NCBI GenBank assembly: GCA_042091375.1 | Contig: JBELHO010000035.1 | Location: forward strand, 1 to 34,852 | Length of the DNA: 34,852 bases | Direction of reading: 5' to 3' | From: JBELHO01 sp042091375 | GTDB lineage: Bacteria; Pseudomonadota; Gammaproteobacteria; Enterobacterales; Alteromonadaceae | In this document: positions 6,887-16,046 of the stretch, piece after piece | How the letters are laid out: every line of letters starts with the position of its first letter | How positions within the stretch are numbered: the first letter of the stretch is position 1 | Translations under genes and position numbers: made by a program | The notes under the pieces: model-generated | Told to the model about the DNA's origin: nothing | Database searches by the model: none | What the model saw: the letters and a program-made list of their open reading frames with translations, nothing else

Positions 6887-9523
6887 CTATGAACTTTCGC
6901 CATTTTGAGTGTTATGTCCTTGTTCAATTAATGGTACTCCCTCTCCTGGAGAATAATAAACACTACAGGGCTTAGAAAAATTAGGGACATCATCGTAGCT
7001 AAATACTGAATAATATTTTTCAATATCAGTATTTGCAAAATTATCATAAGTGTAATTATCTGGCCCACCATATAATTTAACGCCATCGTAAGGTGACTTT
7101 GGCGCATGGAAGCGATTTCTGACAACAAAGCTACCCACGTGATCTAACTCATCCGGATTGTCCCACATTAACTTGATAAACCCATTTTCAATAGTTGTTC
7201 TAAGTCTTTGGGGAGAAGAAATGGCTGATTTTCGTCGTTCAATGTACTCTATCATTAGTTTTGGACCTTGAGAGTCTGTCTCGCACGCCCATTCAATCAC
7301 TTCATCATATTCAGCAGAAGCTGCCGTCGCTCTGATAATCAAATAACACAATTTATTTTGTTGGTGTAATTTTTCTAGGTAAAATTTACCATAGCTGTCG
7401 AATATAAAATGGTGATATTTTTGCTCTTTGAGTTGTTGGTTACTGACTTCATAGCCAATAAATTCTTTCTTTTTTCGATTTTTTACACTTCTAAAGTCAA
7501 TGTCCTTTAAGTCAGCCAATTCAATGGTAAATCGAGTATCTCTTTTAGTTGTTAATGACGTTTTATTTTTCATCACTAAATAGGCATCGGTGATCACAGT
7601 TTTTTCTGGAGAAGGCAATTGGGAAAGAGTAAAAGCTATTTGCCCATAGATAATTTCCCCATCCTCATCAAAACCAGAGCTCAACTGATCGACGTGAACT
7701 CTTTTCTTAGTAATAGTGTTGAGGGCAACAGGCAACATCGATACCTTGGCTGGTGTACGAGTATAAATCAACTGTAAGCTTGGACGGTAGTGAATGCCAG
7801 AACCAAATTTTCCATAACCAATATCAAATTGCATCATTTGAGAGTCAGCCCCTAGGGGTAATTTTCGCGGCCCTTCAATACGCAAAATTACCCGCCCCGC
7901 CTTTATTGCCTTTTTAAGTAAATGACGTTCAGTAATATTAAACAACCATTCACTCCAAACCCCCTGAGTGAGTTGCTCAGAGGAAATGCTCTGACCTAAG
8001 GTTTGTATCGGTTTGGCCTCGTGTATTTGGCTAAAATGAGTAATGTCTTTTATATCATCTAGGTTTAATAGAGATACTGTCCATTCACCAAAGTTTTCGA
8101 CTTTGGCGTTTACCCTGTTCATTGGATATAAAAAGAAACTAGCCGATTTAATCACAGCATCATCAGGTATATTGTTGAGATTAAATTCGATAATGCCATA
8201 ACAAATCCCTTTGTTTTTGTTAACACCAACAAACAGAGAATTGTGGCCAAAGTGCTCGCTATTTTTGTCAAGTGTGTATTGTCCAACATACCCAATACCC
8301 TGATTAGCAGGAAAAAGTGCCCGAGAAAATTCGTCATTAGCAAGCTCAGTTTTGAGTCTAATTTCAGTACTAAATGGCGATTTAATGTTAGTTACCCGAT
8401 CAACGGCTCTGAGATTATAAAAATAAAGCTGACCAGATTTTAATTGCACGTCGTCAAATTTTGTATCTCGGGTAATGGCGACTAAGGTTTGCTCACAACA
8501 TGGGGACTTGGGTTGTTGCGAACGATAAATTTCAAAGTGCACATCAACATCATTTTGATATTGCCAACTCAAGCTAACACTATTTTTATCGACATTTTCC
8601 AAGCAAAAATGTTGTGGACGCAAAGGTGCTAAGTGGGAATAACTAATAGCCTCAGATAAACTATGCAAAAGCGCAGGAATGTTTTCATCTATGCTCTGTG
8701 ACATATTCACTAAATAGTCGGGGATGTTTCTCGAACCCACTTCAACCACTGTTGATAATATACCAAGAGAATAGTAATACTCACGACCACTGCCGTGGAT
8801 CAGATTAGTTGGAGGTTTGCCTCGGTGTATTCCATATTGACGACCCGTGACTTTGAATATTTCACGATTCATGTTGGCACACAAGACATTGAGATCTGTT
8901 CCTTCAATTTCATTCTCGTGATTAAATTTATGAGCTGGAAAAAACACATTGCCTTGTGAGTGATAATCTAAGGCAATAGTAATGTTTTTATGGGATAGAA
9001 CAAAGTCTCTAATGGCAGATGTTTCAGGCTCTGAAAATGCATGAGGCCCTGAATATAAATTAGAGCCAGTGTCCATTGAATGGCGAAATCTCACCTCAAA
9101 ATTTCGGTTTAAATCGACACCATAAGTGCCATCTCCATTATCTCGCCTATTTTTTCGCCAAAAAGAAAAATGGTTGCGTGAATACTCAAAACCATCGGGA
9201 TTTAAACAGGGTACCATATATAACGTATTGCGGGCTAAAGCCTGTTTTAATTTCGGGTTAAAACGATAATTAGTGATCACATAATCAATAAATTTTATCG
9301 CTAATTCATTGCCTATCCACTCTCTAGCGTGAATAGTTCCAGTGTACAGCAAAGCGGGTTTGTTATGGGCGTATTCGACATCAAGGGAAATCGTTACTAA
9401 GACAATAGGCCTTTGCTCCCAGGTAGCGCCTATCGTTTCAAGACGGATCAAATGAGGGTGTGCTGCCATACATTCCTTGACAAAATCGACTGTCTCAGCA
9501 TAAGAGGTATATTGTTTCTTCAT
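6887..9523 (-). CDS. M14 zinc carboxypeptidase with Fn3 and DNRLRE-like modules, no signal peptide
   Basis: A metallocarboxypeptidase that should remove single residues from peptide C-termini. The catalytic domain (1-295) has all M14 landmarks: zinc ligands His65 and Glu68 (HAREW), Asn139-Arg140 (DLNRN) for the substrate carboxylate, zinc ligand His188 (DYHSQ) and the general base Glu261 (TVVEVGS). An Fn3 module follows (~300-395), then two modules resembling DNRLRE beta-sandwich domains (~400-590 and ~593-775), then a second Fn3-like module (~783-865). Such modules are usually extracellular, yet the N-terminus (MKKQYTSYAETVDF) has no signal peptide and no earlier start in frame. It is the last gene of the ATP-grasp operon, 20 bp after the HhH ligase. 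Arg247 falls in the specificity-pocket region by eye, which may favour acidic C-termini (inference). Confidence 0.88.
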   Translation of the reverse strand: MKKQYTSYAETVDFVKECMAAHPHLIRLETIGATWEQRPIVLVTISLDVEYAHNKPALLYTGTIHAREWIGNELAIKFIDYVITNYRFNPKLKQALARNTLYMVPCLNPDGFEYSRNHFSFWRKNRRDNGDGTYGVDLNRNFEVRFRHSMDTGSNLYSGPHAFSEPETSAIRDFVLSHKNITIALDYHSQGNVFFPAHKFNHENEIEGTDLNVLCANMNREIFKVTGRQYGIHRGKPPTNLIHGSGREYYYSLGILSTVVEVGSRNIPDYLVNMSQSIDENIPALLHSLSEAISYSHLAPLRPQHFCLENVDKNSVSLSWQYQNDVDVHFEIYRSQQPKSPCCEQTLVAITRDTKFDDVQLKSGQLYFYNLRAVDRVTNIKSPFSTEIRLKTELANDEFSRALFPANQGIGYVGQYTLDKNSEHFGHNSLFVGVNKNKGICYGIIEFNLNNIPDDAVIKSASFFLYPMNRVNAKVENFGEWTVSLLNLDDIKDITHFSQIHEAKPIQTLGQSISSEQLTQGVWSEWLFNITERHLLKKAIKAGRVILRIEGPRKLPLGADSQMMQFDIGYGKFGSGIHYRPSLQLIYTRTPAKVSMLPVALNTITKKRVHVDQLSSGFDEDGEIIYGQIAFTLSQLPSPEKTVITDAYLVMKNKTSLTTKRDTRFTIELADLKDIDFRSVKNRKKKEFIGYEVSNQQLKEQKYHHFIFDSYGKFYLEKLHQQNKLCYLIIRATAASAEYDEVIEWACETDSQGPKLMIEYIERRKSAISSPQRLRTTIENGFIKLMWDNPDELDHVGSFVVRNRFHAPKSPYDGVKLYGGPDNYTYDNFANTDIEKYYSVFSYDDVPNFSKPCSVYYSPGEGVPLIEQGHNTQNGESS

Positions 9524-9543
9524 TGACGTTTGTTACCCACCAG

Positions 9544-10953
9544 TTAACTTACGGAAAGTGACTTAGGCGCTAAATGACTAATTTGCCACGCCGCCATGAC
9601 TTTTTTAAGTTTCTTTTCTTTAACCCCTTTAACTTCGAGCAGTAAATGCGGGGTTTGATTGAGTGCATCAACAACGCCTTCTACGCCTAATTTGTCAATA
9701 ATCGACTGACAAAGATTACTGCCTATGCCCTTAATAGATTGTAAAAAAACTTGTAATTCTTCCTCTGATGGTTGAGGAGATTGGCCTCGAAACTCAACGG
9801 TGAGCGGTTGAGCATCTTCTAGGCCAGAATCATTTTCCTCAGTAACCCGCTGACATATTTTAGCAATAGACGATGAGATAAAATTATCTTGAAAATTCCA
9901 TATTTCGCTAGGCCACTCTTCGAAAGCTCTCAGTTCTACTGGCAATAATTGATAATCATCTCGATGTCTAGCGACAAACACATCACCACAATCTTCTGAT
10001 AAACTTGGACTAGAAAAGCTGATGTGACGCATTGTTCTCAATAAGTGGCTGTCTATTTTGCCTAATTCTTCCCAATTGAGCATGGGAATATAAGGCTTAG
10101 TAAATAAATGCTTAGCTAGGGTCCACATTAGGTACTGACCAATCCAATCTCTAATGTAGGGAAAGGCTGCAAACGCAGTAGCACATTCTAAAATGCGGAA
10201 TTCGCCATCGTCTCCCAAAGCAATATCACAAGCCCAATATTCAGCATTGGCTGCTTTTGAAGCTTGCACAGCAATGGCTAAAGCTTGTGGTGGCACATTT
10301 TTATAGTCTATCTCTCCACCTTGACTGGTATTGGTTAACCATTCTCCTTCTGGTGGTCGACGCCAAAATGCACACACAGGTTTATGGCCGATCAACATCA
10401 CGCGAATATCAGCGACCATAGGTATAAACTGCTGCACATACACTGGATAATATTTTTTCTGTGATAACAGCTGTTCAGCTTGTTTAAAATTATCCACTTT
10501 GTGAACAAAATACCCACCATAATTTGAGGGACCATATGATTTTTTTATGATCTTTGGATAGCTGCACTGCGATAAAAATGTCATTGCATCCTCTAGTTCA
10601 TAAAACACATCAGTGTTGGGAATAGGGAGATCATATTTCTTGCAAAAGTGGGTCACATTCTCCTTTGATTTATTGGAGAATTGCGCATCAAGTGATGGAA
10701 TAAAAGTCACCTGAGGTAAAGCTCGACTAATTTCTCTAAAGGTTTCATATGCGGTTGCTGGAATATTACCAATCAATACATCAATATTTTTTTGCTTAAC
10801 TTCAGCAATAAACCGCTCTTTGTCGTTGCCCCAATGATAAACCACTTGTTCAATTTTATTAGGCCAGCCCTTAAAATTAGAATGATCAAAAAAACGCATC
10901 ACGTGATCTAAATAAACCAATCCAATGTTGGGTAATTTATTTGCTCTTGTCAT
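9544..10953 (-). CDS. RimK-like ATP-grasp ligase fused to a helix-hairpin-helix domain
   Basis: Probably activates a carboxylate with ATP and joins it to an amine. The pre-ATP-grasp region covers ~1-100 and the ATP-grasp core ~100-285: Lys137-Lys138 with a glycine-containing loop (GPSNYGG), DIR near 182, and RRPPEGEWLTNTSQGG (198-213), close to the equivalent block of RimK. The acidic residues Asp243 and Glu256 are present, but the usual Glu-x-Asn is Glu256-Cys-Ala258, so the metal-binding Asn is lost. Residues ~398-456 form a double helix-hairpin-helix (IKGIGSNLCQSIIDKLG, then LLEVKGVKEKKLKKVMAAW) as in RecD- and RuvA-type DNA-binding regions. The start overlaps the previous stop (TAATG). 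Substrate unknown. It could be an active ligase with altered metal binding or a partner subunit of the other ligase. Confidence 0.85.
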   Translation of the reverse strand: MTRANKLPNIGLVYLDHVMRFFDHSNFKGWPNKIEQVVYHWGNDKERFIAEVKQKNIDVLIGNIPATAYETFREISRALPQVTFIPSLDAQFSNKSKENVTHFCKKYDLPIPNTDVFYELEDAMTFLSQCSYPKIIKKSYGPSNYGGYFVHKVDNFKQAEQLLSQKKYYPVYVQQFIPMVADIRVMLIGHKPVCAFWRRPPEGEWLTNTSQGGEIDYKNVPPQALAIAVQASKAANAEYWACDIALGDDGEFRILECATAFAAFPYIRDWIGQYLMWTLAKHLFTKPYIPMLNWEELGKIDSHLLRTMRHISFSSPSLSEDCGDVFVARHRDDYQLLPVELRAFEEWPSEIWNFQDNFISSSIAKICQRVTEENDSGLEDAQPLTVEFRGQSPQPSEEELQVFLQSIKGIGSNLCQSIIDKLGVEGVVDALNQTPHLLLEVKGVKEKKLKKVMAAWQISHLAPKSLSVS

Positions 10954-11894
10954 TATTTCATTCCCACTACTTTCAAATTTACAGATCTAGATTGACTTAC
11001 CTTCCTTTCAATTAAGTCAATAATTTTATTGATTTTATTACAATTAAAATCCAGTCCTAGCTGTTGCTGATCAGGTGTTGCAAATGCCGGTATACCATTG
11101 ACTTCAAGTACCACATATTGCTCTTTTTCAAGGTCGTAGATCAAATCAACACCAGCTATTTCTAGACCGGTGATCGCCGCTGCTTTAATGGCAAGATCGA
11201 CAGCCTCGCTACTGGGCTCTCTTAACATAACACTGCCGCCGCTTGAGACATTGGTTTTCCAGCTATCTTTTGGTGCTTTGCGGCCATAACAACTGACATA
11301 TTCGCCATCAACAATATCGATGCGAAAATCTGTCATGTCGTAGTTGATGTATTTTTCTATGTAAAAATAAGGAATATTCGTTTGATCTAAAAATGGAAAC
11401 AGCATATCCAAAGATTGCTCGTTTTCGATTTTGACTATCCCCATCCCACCCCATCCGTCGGTGGGTTTATAGATGAGTTTACCGCCCCATTCTTGCATAG
11501 TTTTTTTCAGTTTTTTCTTATCTCCCCGACTAAGCATTTTATATTCGGGGGTCACAATACCCGCTTGAGCTAATTTATGAGAAGTGCGAAATTTATCCTC
11601 TGTTAGCGCAAAAGCATCAAAATTATTAATACAGGGAATTGATTGATTTAAGGTTTGGTATAAGTACATCTGGTATTGGGTTTGTTTGCCCGCGTTGTAC
11701 GAAAAAAATAAATCGAGCTCTTCCATGGCTATTTTTTTACACATAATTGATCCATTTGAAGCCGTTGCTTGAGCTAGGTTTAATTCGGGGATAACCTCAA
11801 TATCCCGATCCTGTAATTGTCTGCTAATTTGATCTTGGATCAGTTGGCCACCACCATTGCGGTACATCCACATTCCCACTGTATATCTGGGCAT
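10953..11894 (-). CDS. RimK-like ATP-grasp ligase
   Basis: A 313-aa ATP-dependent carboxylate-amine ligase of the RimK/MptN/glutathione-synthetase type; the amino acid and acceptor are unknown. Motifs look complete: Lys143 with the glycine-rich loop KPTDGWGGMGI (143-153), Asp189-Arg191, Arg205, Asn215-Gly219-Gly220, and metal-binding Asp250, Glu264 and Asn266 (LEVNG). No signal peptide, so cytoplasmic. First gene of the operon: AAGGAT lies eight bases before the ATG, and its stop overlaps the start of the HhH ligase by one base. Because this copy keeps the Asn that the HhH copy lacks, it is the likelier catalyst of the two. Confidence 0.87.
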   Translation of the reverse strand: MPRYTVGMWMYRNGGGQLIQDQISRQLQDRDIEVIPELNLAQATASNGSIMCKKIAMEELDLFFSYNAGKQTQYQMYLYQTLNQSIPCINNFDAFALTEDKFRTSHKLAQAGIVTPEYKMLSRGDKKKLKKTMQEWGGKLIYKPTDGWGGMGIVKIENEQSLDMLFPFLDQTNIPYFYIEKYINYDMTDFRIDIVDGEYVSCYGRKAPKDSWKTNVSSGGSVMLREPSSEAVDLAIKAAAITGLEIAGVDLIYDLEKEQYVVLEVNGIPAFATPDQQQLGLDFNCNKINKIIDLIERKVSQSRSVNLKVVGMK

Positions 11895-11935
11895 CGTTAT
11901 ATCCTTATGAGTCTAATGTCGTTAATCTGAGTGTT

Positions 11936-11964
11936 TAAATAGTGAACAAAAGCAAAAAACTCAA
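11936..11964 (-). promoter_or_regulatory. Possible promoter of the ATP-grasp/M14 operon
   Basis: On the minus strand TTGAGT (11959-11964) and TATTTA (11936-11941) are 17 bp apart, predicting a start near 11930 and a leader of about 35 bases. Matches are partial, and the 197-bp divergent spacer is AT-rich, so chance is a real alternative. Confidence 0.3.
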
Positions 11965-12091
11965 ATAAATTAAACATCTCTTGTTACCAGCTTATGACGA
12001 AAAACAAACGTATTTTAAAATTCATAAAAGTGTAGTGAAAATGCATTATTGATGGGTCAAATTGTGTCTGTTATCAAAATAGGAGTGAGTC

Positions 12092-13240
12092 ATGGCAGAC
12101 CTTAAATTCCCGACACAGTTATGTGATTTTTCAGAGTTAGCACAATTAATCACCATTAATTCATTCACCAAAAATAAGGCTGGGGTTGATCAAGTCTCAG
12201 GGCTTTTTAACCAATGGATGGTCGACTTGGGTTTTACAGTTAATCGACACAAGCGAGAGCATATTGGTGATCACATTCTCTATAGCTCCCCTGTAGTTGA
12301 AGGAAAAAAAATACTGCTACTTGGTCATTTTGATACGGTTTTCCCACCTAATACCTTTGTTGATTTTAGGGAAGATGAGGAATGGATATACGGTCCTGGC
12401 GTTTGTGATATGAAAGGCGGCAACTACGTAGCACTTTGCGCTCTTCGACAAGTTTTCAAACAGTATGGGCAGATCACTAATATAGATGTATTAATGGTCA
12501 GTGATGAGGAATCGGGCAGTGATGACAGTCGGCACCTTACTCAATCTATCGCCGAAAATTACGATTTTTGTTTAGTATTTGAAGCTGCCGGCTGCCAAAA
12601 CGAATTGGTCACCGCTCGTAAAGGCGTTGCGACCTATCACATTGAAATAAAGGGCAAAGCTGCACATGCTGGCAATCACTTTAACGAGGGTATCAACGCC
12701 AATTTAGCCGCAGCACATATGCTCATTGAATTAACTTCATTAACTAATGTACAAATTGGCACAACGGTAAACGCAGGTAAAATTGAGGGTGGCATTGGTG
12801 CTAACACGATTTCTCCACGCGCTTCACTCATTGTTGAAGGGCGTTTTTCTAGTAACAAAGAAAAATACCGAGTGTTAACTGAAATTGAGCGAATTGTTTC
12901 TAGCCAATCGGTTGAAGGGGCAAAAGCCTCTTTTACCGGTGGTTTACAAAGAGATGTGATGACTTCAAATGCTCAACAATTAACCTTGATCGAAGAACTA
13001 GAGGACATTATTGGACGACCATTAAAACTTGAAAAGCGAGGTGGAGTTAGCGATGCAAATACCATTTCCGCTATGGGGGTACCTACTCTAGATGGTTTTG
13101 GCCCCTATGGAGATGGTGATCATACCCTTGCCGAGCGAGCTAATAAAGCCAGCTTTTTTGATCGCATAAGCGATGTAACTCGCATACTTTGCCACTATAC
13201 TGAATTGTCGATGTCACTGAAAAATACTAAAGTGGGTTAA
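12092..13240 (+). CDS. M20 metallopeptidase, carboxypeptidase G2-like
   Basis: A di-zinc exopeptidase of family M20, closest by motif to carboxypeptidase G2, which releases C-terminal glutamate. Visible residues: His79 and Asp81 (GHFDTV), bridging Asp106 (VCDMKGGN), the Glu139-Glu140 pair (DEESGS: general base and ligand), Glu164 (FEAAG), dimer-domain His192 (KAAHAGNHFNEG) and C-terminal His344 (GDGDHTLAE). At 382 aa it is complete. Carboxypeptidase G2 is exported, but this protein starts MADLKFPTQL with no signal peptide and should be cytoplasmic. It is transcribed divergently from the ATP-grasp/M14 operon across a 197-bp spacer, which suggests shared control. AGGAG lies seven bases before the ATG. 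Preference for acidic C-terminal residues is inferred from the family only. Confidence 0.9.
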   Translation: MADLKFPTQLCDFSELAQLITINSFTKNKAGVDQVSGLFNQWMVDLGFTVNRHKREHIGDHILYSSPVVEGKKILLLGHFDTVFPPNTFVDFREDEEWIYGPGVCDMKGGNYVALCALRQVFKQYGQITNIDVLMVSDEESGSDDSRHLTQSIAENYDFCLVFEAAGCQNELVTARKGVATYHIEIKGKAAHAGNHFNEGINANLAAAHMLIELTSLTNVQIGTTVNAGKIEGGIGANTISPRASLIVEGRFSSNKEKYRVLTEIERIVSSQSVEGAKASFTGGLQRDVMTSNAQQLTLIEELEDIIGRPLKLEKRGGVSDANTISAMGVPTLDGFGPYGDGDHTLAERANKASFFDRISDVTRILCHYTELSMSLKNTKVG

Positions 13241-13577
13241 CAGACACATTCATGGACTGGTGATTTCGCGCTTTATACACAGCACCGTTCACTCGTTGAC
13301 CATTTCCCTGAAATCGCCTATTTAGAGTCAATAAATGAGAGTTATTCATTTATCTATGTCTGATCAAATCATCATGAATCTGTTGGATTTTCCTGAGATT
13401 GTCATGCTCTGAGCTATTTAACAAAGCTCCTGCGATAAAATAAACCCTATCTGACACCGAGCTTAACAAAGACATGAATTGAAAAAGTATTCTTGGCTGT
13501 GGTAAAAATATCCCTCAATCAATCCACCTAATTTACTGGTTTATGGATTAATTGAAGGACTTGTAGTTCAAAATCGG
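13241..13577. other. Convergent spacer between M20 and S9 peptidase genes
   Basis: A 337-bp spacer without a convincing gene. It holds a perfect AT-rich hairpin ATAAATGA-N7-TCATTTAT (13331-13353) that may end the M20 transcript although no T-run follows, a short GAGCT/AGCTC repeat (13411-13429), and the strong minus-strand terminator at 13511-13559. Confidence 0.55.
13501..13559 (-). terminator. Intrinsic terminator of the S9D-like peptidase gene
   Basis: Bases 13544-13559 and 13511-13526 form a 16-bp stem. The two mismatches become G-U pairs only in the minus-strand RNA, which supports leftward use. The stem is followed by UAUUUUU. It begins 18 bases after the peptidase stop codon. Confidence 0.75.
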
Positions 13578-15989
13578 TTAGTTAGTACTCTGCTTTTGCA
13601 TGACATACTTTTCTAGCCACTGATCTTGCTCCCACAACATGTGTAAAATACTCTCTTTAGCGCGGTAGCCATGGCTTTCTTTAGGTAACATAACCAAGCG
13701 CGTAGTCGCTCCTAAGCCTTTAAGTGCATTAAAGTATCGCTCACTTTGTAAAGGATAAGTCCCCGAATTATTGTCGGCTTCACCGTGGATCAACAATAAG
13801 GGGGTTTTCATTTTATCGGCGTGCATAAAGGGCGACATAGTATTGTAAACGTCAGGAGCTTCCCAATATGAGCGCTCTTCACTTTGAAAGCCAAATGGTG
13901 TCAAGGTGCGATTATAAGCACCACTGCGGGCAATACCTGCGGCAAACAAATCAGAGTGTGATAACAAATTAGCCACCATAAAAGCACCATAACTGTGTCC
14001 ACCCACGGCAACGCGTTGTGTGTCGATCAGACCGCGCTGATCAACGGCATCTATTGCTGCTTTAGCATTGGCGACAAGCTGTGCTCTAAAACTGTCATTG
14101 GGTTGCAATTGATCTTCACCGACAATAGGGAAAGCCGCATCGTCCAGGACCACATAACCTTTGGTTACCCAATACAGAGGAGAGCCGTAATAAGGATAAG
14201 TGAATTCATTCTTATTTTGGGTATTTTGCCCTGCACTGCTTTTGTCTTTGTACTCACGTGGGTATGCCCATAAGATCATCGGGTATTTTTTACCCTCTTG
14301 GTAATCAGTGGGTAAATACAAGGTTCCAGATAATTCAACACCGTCTGCTCTTTGGTATTGGATCACTTGTTTTTCAACATTTTGAATGCTCTTAAATGGA
14401 TTGTCGAAACTGGTTAACTGAGTTAACACTTGATTATCTAAGTTGCGGAAATAATAGTTTGGATATTCATTTTTCGATTCAACTCTCACTAACAAGCGAT
14501 TATTGTCGGGCTCAAAGCCTCTAATATCTTCGAGCTTATTAACATAAGCTGACTGATAAAGGCGAGTTTTAGTTTGAGTTTTTAAGTCAAACTTATCGAC
14601 AAAAGGAAATTGCCCCTTGTCGCTATAGCCTTCGCCAATGAGAAAAACGCTACCGTCTTTTAGATCCAAGACATTGCGGCCATACTGGTTGCGGTGTTCT
14701 ACGAAACTTCCAGGGTCGCTGTACATATCTTGATAATTGCGATCGTGTAACATTGTCGATTGTTGCTCAGGGTTACTTGGGTTAAACCAATAGGTTTTTT
14801 GGTTGCGGTTGTTCCACCAATAGTCGTTGGCAATGGCATTTTGATCATCACCCCACTGCACTGAGTACATTCGGTTAATACTGCTGAACAATTTTTTCGC
14901 TTCGCCAGTATAAGGCATCTCAAGCTGCATCAGTTGATCTCGGTGCTCAACTTCAACTGCTGGATCACCACTGTCTAGCGCTTCAACGTAAACTAAAGTA
15001 TGAGGCTTATCATCTCGCCATTGAATGTTGCGGCGTCCTTCTCTGACGGCCATAAAGCCTTTGGGCAAATCTTCAATCAATGGCACTTCTACGATAGTGG
15101 CAACCTTATCGCCACGGTTTGAATAGACGGTTTCCGATTTAGGGAATCGCGAATAAGGCACTAAATATGAAAATGGTTTGGCATATTGAGTGATCAGCAC
15201 CTTGCTGCCATCGGGTGAAAAATTGACTGAGCCGAACATTTCAGCTTTTCGCCACGGGGTTTGCTGACCATTTAAATCGATTTTTATCAATTCAGATCGA
15301 GCCAGCTGCTCAAAATTTAATTCATCGTTTTTGTTTTTTAACAAATCTTGATAAGTGCGATTTTGTGCTCTTTTTCCATCACTGACTGAAATCGTTGGTC
15401 CAATTGGCGCCACCTTTTTTGAGTCAATAAGAGGCTTGCGGTCATTGGGGATCATTTTGACTAGTACTGACTTATTGTCAGCAAACCAATTGATCACACT
15501 GCCCATGTTGGCATTGACTGTGGCTTTAGACAAGGGTTTAGCTTGCGCTTTATTTATATCTAATAGCCATAATTCAACGCCTTCATCTGTGGTGTTTGTC
15601 AGGGCAATATAACGTTGATCAGGTGACCATGAGAAATTGGTCAATCTGGGTTTTTCAGGCAAACCTTTCACCGCAATGATGTCATTACTACCCACTCGCT
15701 TTAATTTAACTTCATTAAAGTAATTGACACGACTGCCAATATTGGTTTTTGGATCTATGCGTAAACCCGCTAAACGCAGTTCTTCTTTGGATAATACTTC
15801 TATCGATTTATAGGGATCTCGATATAAAAAAACAATATTTTCATTGGCATCGTCCATTAGAGTGTAAGGTGCTAATTTCACATCGACTAAATCTAAAATG
15901 GCCTGATCAGGCTTTTGATATGTCAGGGCCTCTTGGGCAAAAGACGAACTACTGAACAGTATCAACCAAAGTATCCACATGGCTCTCAT
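13578..15989 (-). CDS. Secreted S9 peptidase, glutamyl-endopeptidase-like (S9D)
   Basis: A prolyl-oligopeptidase-fold serine peptidase acting outside the cytoplasm. Residues 1-18 are a signal peptide (cleavage likely after SSFA). The middle (~40-530) is a beta-propeller-like region with repeated SPD/SPDG blades, and the last ~270 residues are the alpha/beta-hydrolase domain with Ser666 (GGHSYGAFM), Asp739 (HGEADNNSG) and His773 (KESHGYRAK). The GGHSYGAFM context and overall layout resemble the S9D glutamyl endopeptidases, but substrate preference cannot be read with certainty. AAGGAT lies seven bases before the ATG. A good promoter (16122-16151) gives a ~125-base leader containing two sets of octamer repeats. 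The gene ends in its own terminator. Confidence 0.88.
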   Translation of the reverse strand: MRAMWILWLILFSSSSFAQEALTYQKPDQAILDLVDVKLAPYTLMDDANENIVFLYRDPYKSIEVLSKEELRLAGLRIDPKTNIGSRVNYFNEVKLKRVGSNDIIAVKGLPEKPRLTNFSWSPDQRYIALTNTTDEGVELWLLDINKAQAKPLSKATVNANMGSVINWFADNKSVLVKMIPNDRKPLIDSKKVAPIGPTISVSDGKRAQNRTYQDLLKNKNDELNFEQLARSELIKIDLNGQQTPWRKAEMFGSVNFSPDGSKVLITQYAKPFSYLVPYSRFPKSETVYSNRGDKVATIVEVPLIEDLPKGFMAVREGRRNIQWRDDKPHTLVYVEALDSGDPAVEVEHRDQLMQLEMPYTGEAKKLFSSINRMYSVQWGDDQNAIANDYWWNNRNQKTYWFNPSNPEQQSTMLHDRNYQDMYSDPGSFVEHRNQYGRNVLDLKDGSVFLIGEGYSDKGQFPFVDKFDLKTQTKTRLYQSAYVNKLEDIRGFEPDNNRLLVRVESKNEYPNYYFRNLDNQVLTQLTSFDNPFKSIQNVEKQVIQYQRADGVELSGTLYLPTDYQEGKKYPMILWAYPREYKDKSSAGQNTQNKNEFTYPYYGSPLYWVTKGYVVLDDAAFPIVGEDQLQPNDSFRAQLVANAKAAIDAVDQRGLIDTQRVAVGGHSYGAFMVANLLSHSDLFAAGIARSGAYNRTLTPFGFQSEERSYWEAPDVYNTMSPFMHADKMKTPLLLIHGEADNNSGTYPLQSERYFNALKGLGATTRLVMLPKESHGYRAKESILHMLWEQDQWLEKYVMQKQSTN

Positions 15990-16002
15990 TTTTTTATCCT
16001 TA

Positions 16003-16034
16003 TTGACTTGTTGACTTGTTGACTTGTTGGCTTA
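16003..16034. repeat. Octamer tandem repeat TTGACTTG x3 plus a degenerate fourth
   Basis: TTGACTTG at 16003-16010, 16011-16018 and 16019-16026 is followed by the variant TTGGCTTA (16027-16034). In the S9D-like peptidase mRNA it abuts the ribosome binding site, so copy-number change would alter the leader but not the reading frame. Confidence 0.85.
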
Positions 16035-16046
16035 TTTGCTTACTTT

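Noticed and set aside
12049..12077. TTGATG/TATCAA promoter for the M20 gene
   Set aside because: Spacing is right, but transcription would start inside the ribosome binding site, leaving almost no leader.
13995..14273. 92-codon plus-strand frame inside the S9D-like peptidase gene
   Set aside because: Antisense shadow of a gene with intact catalytic motifs.
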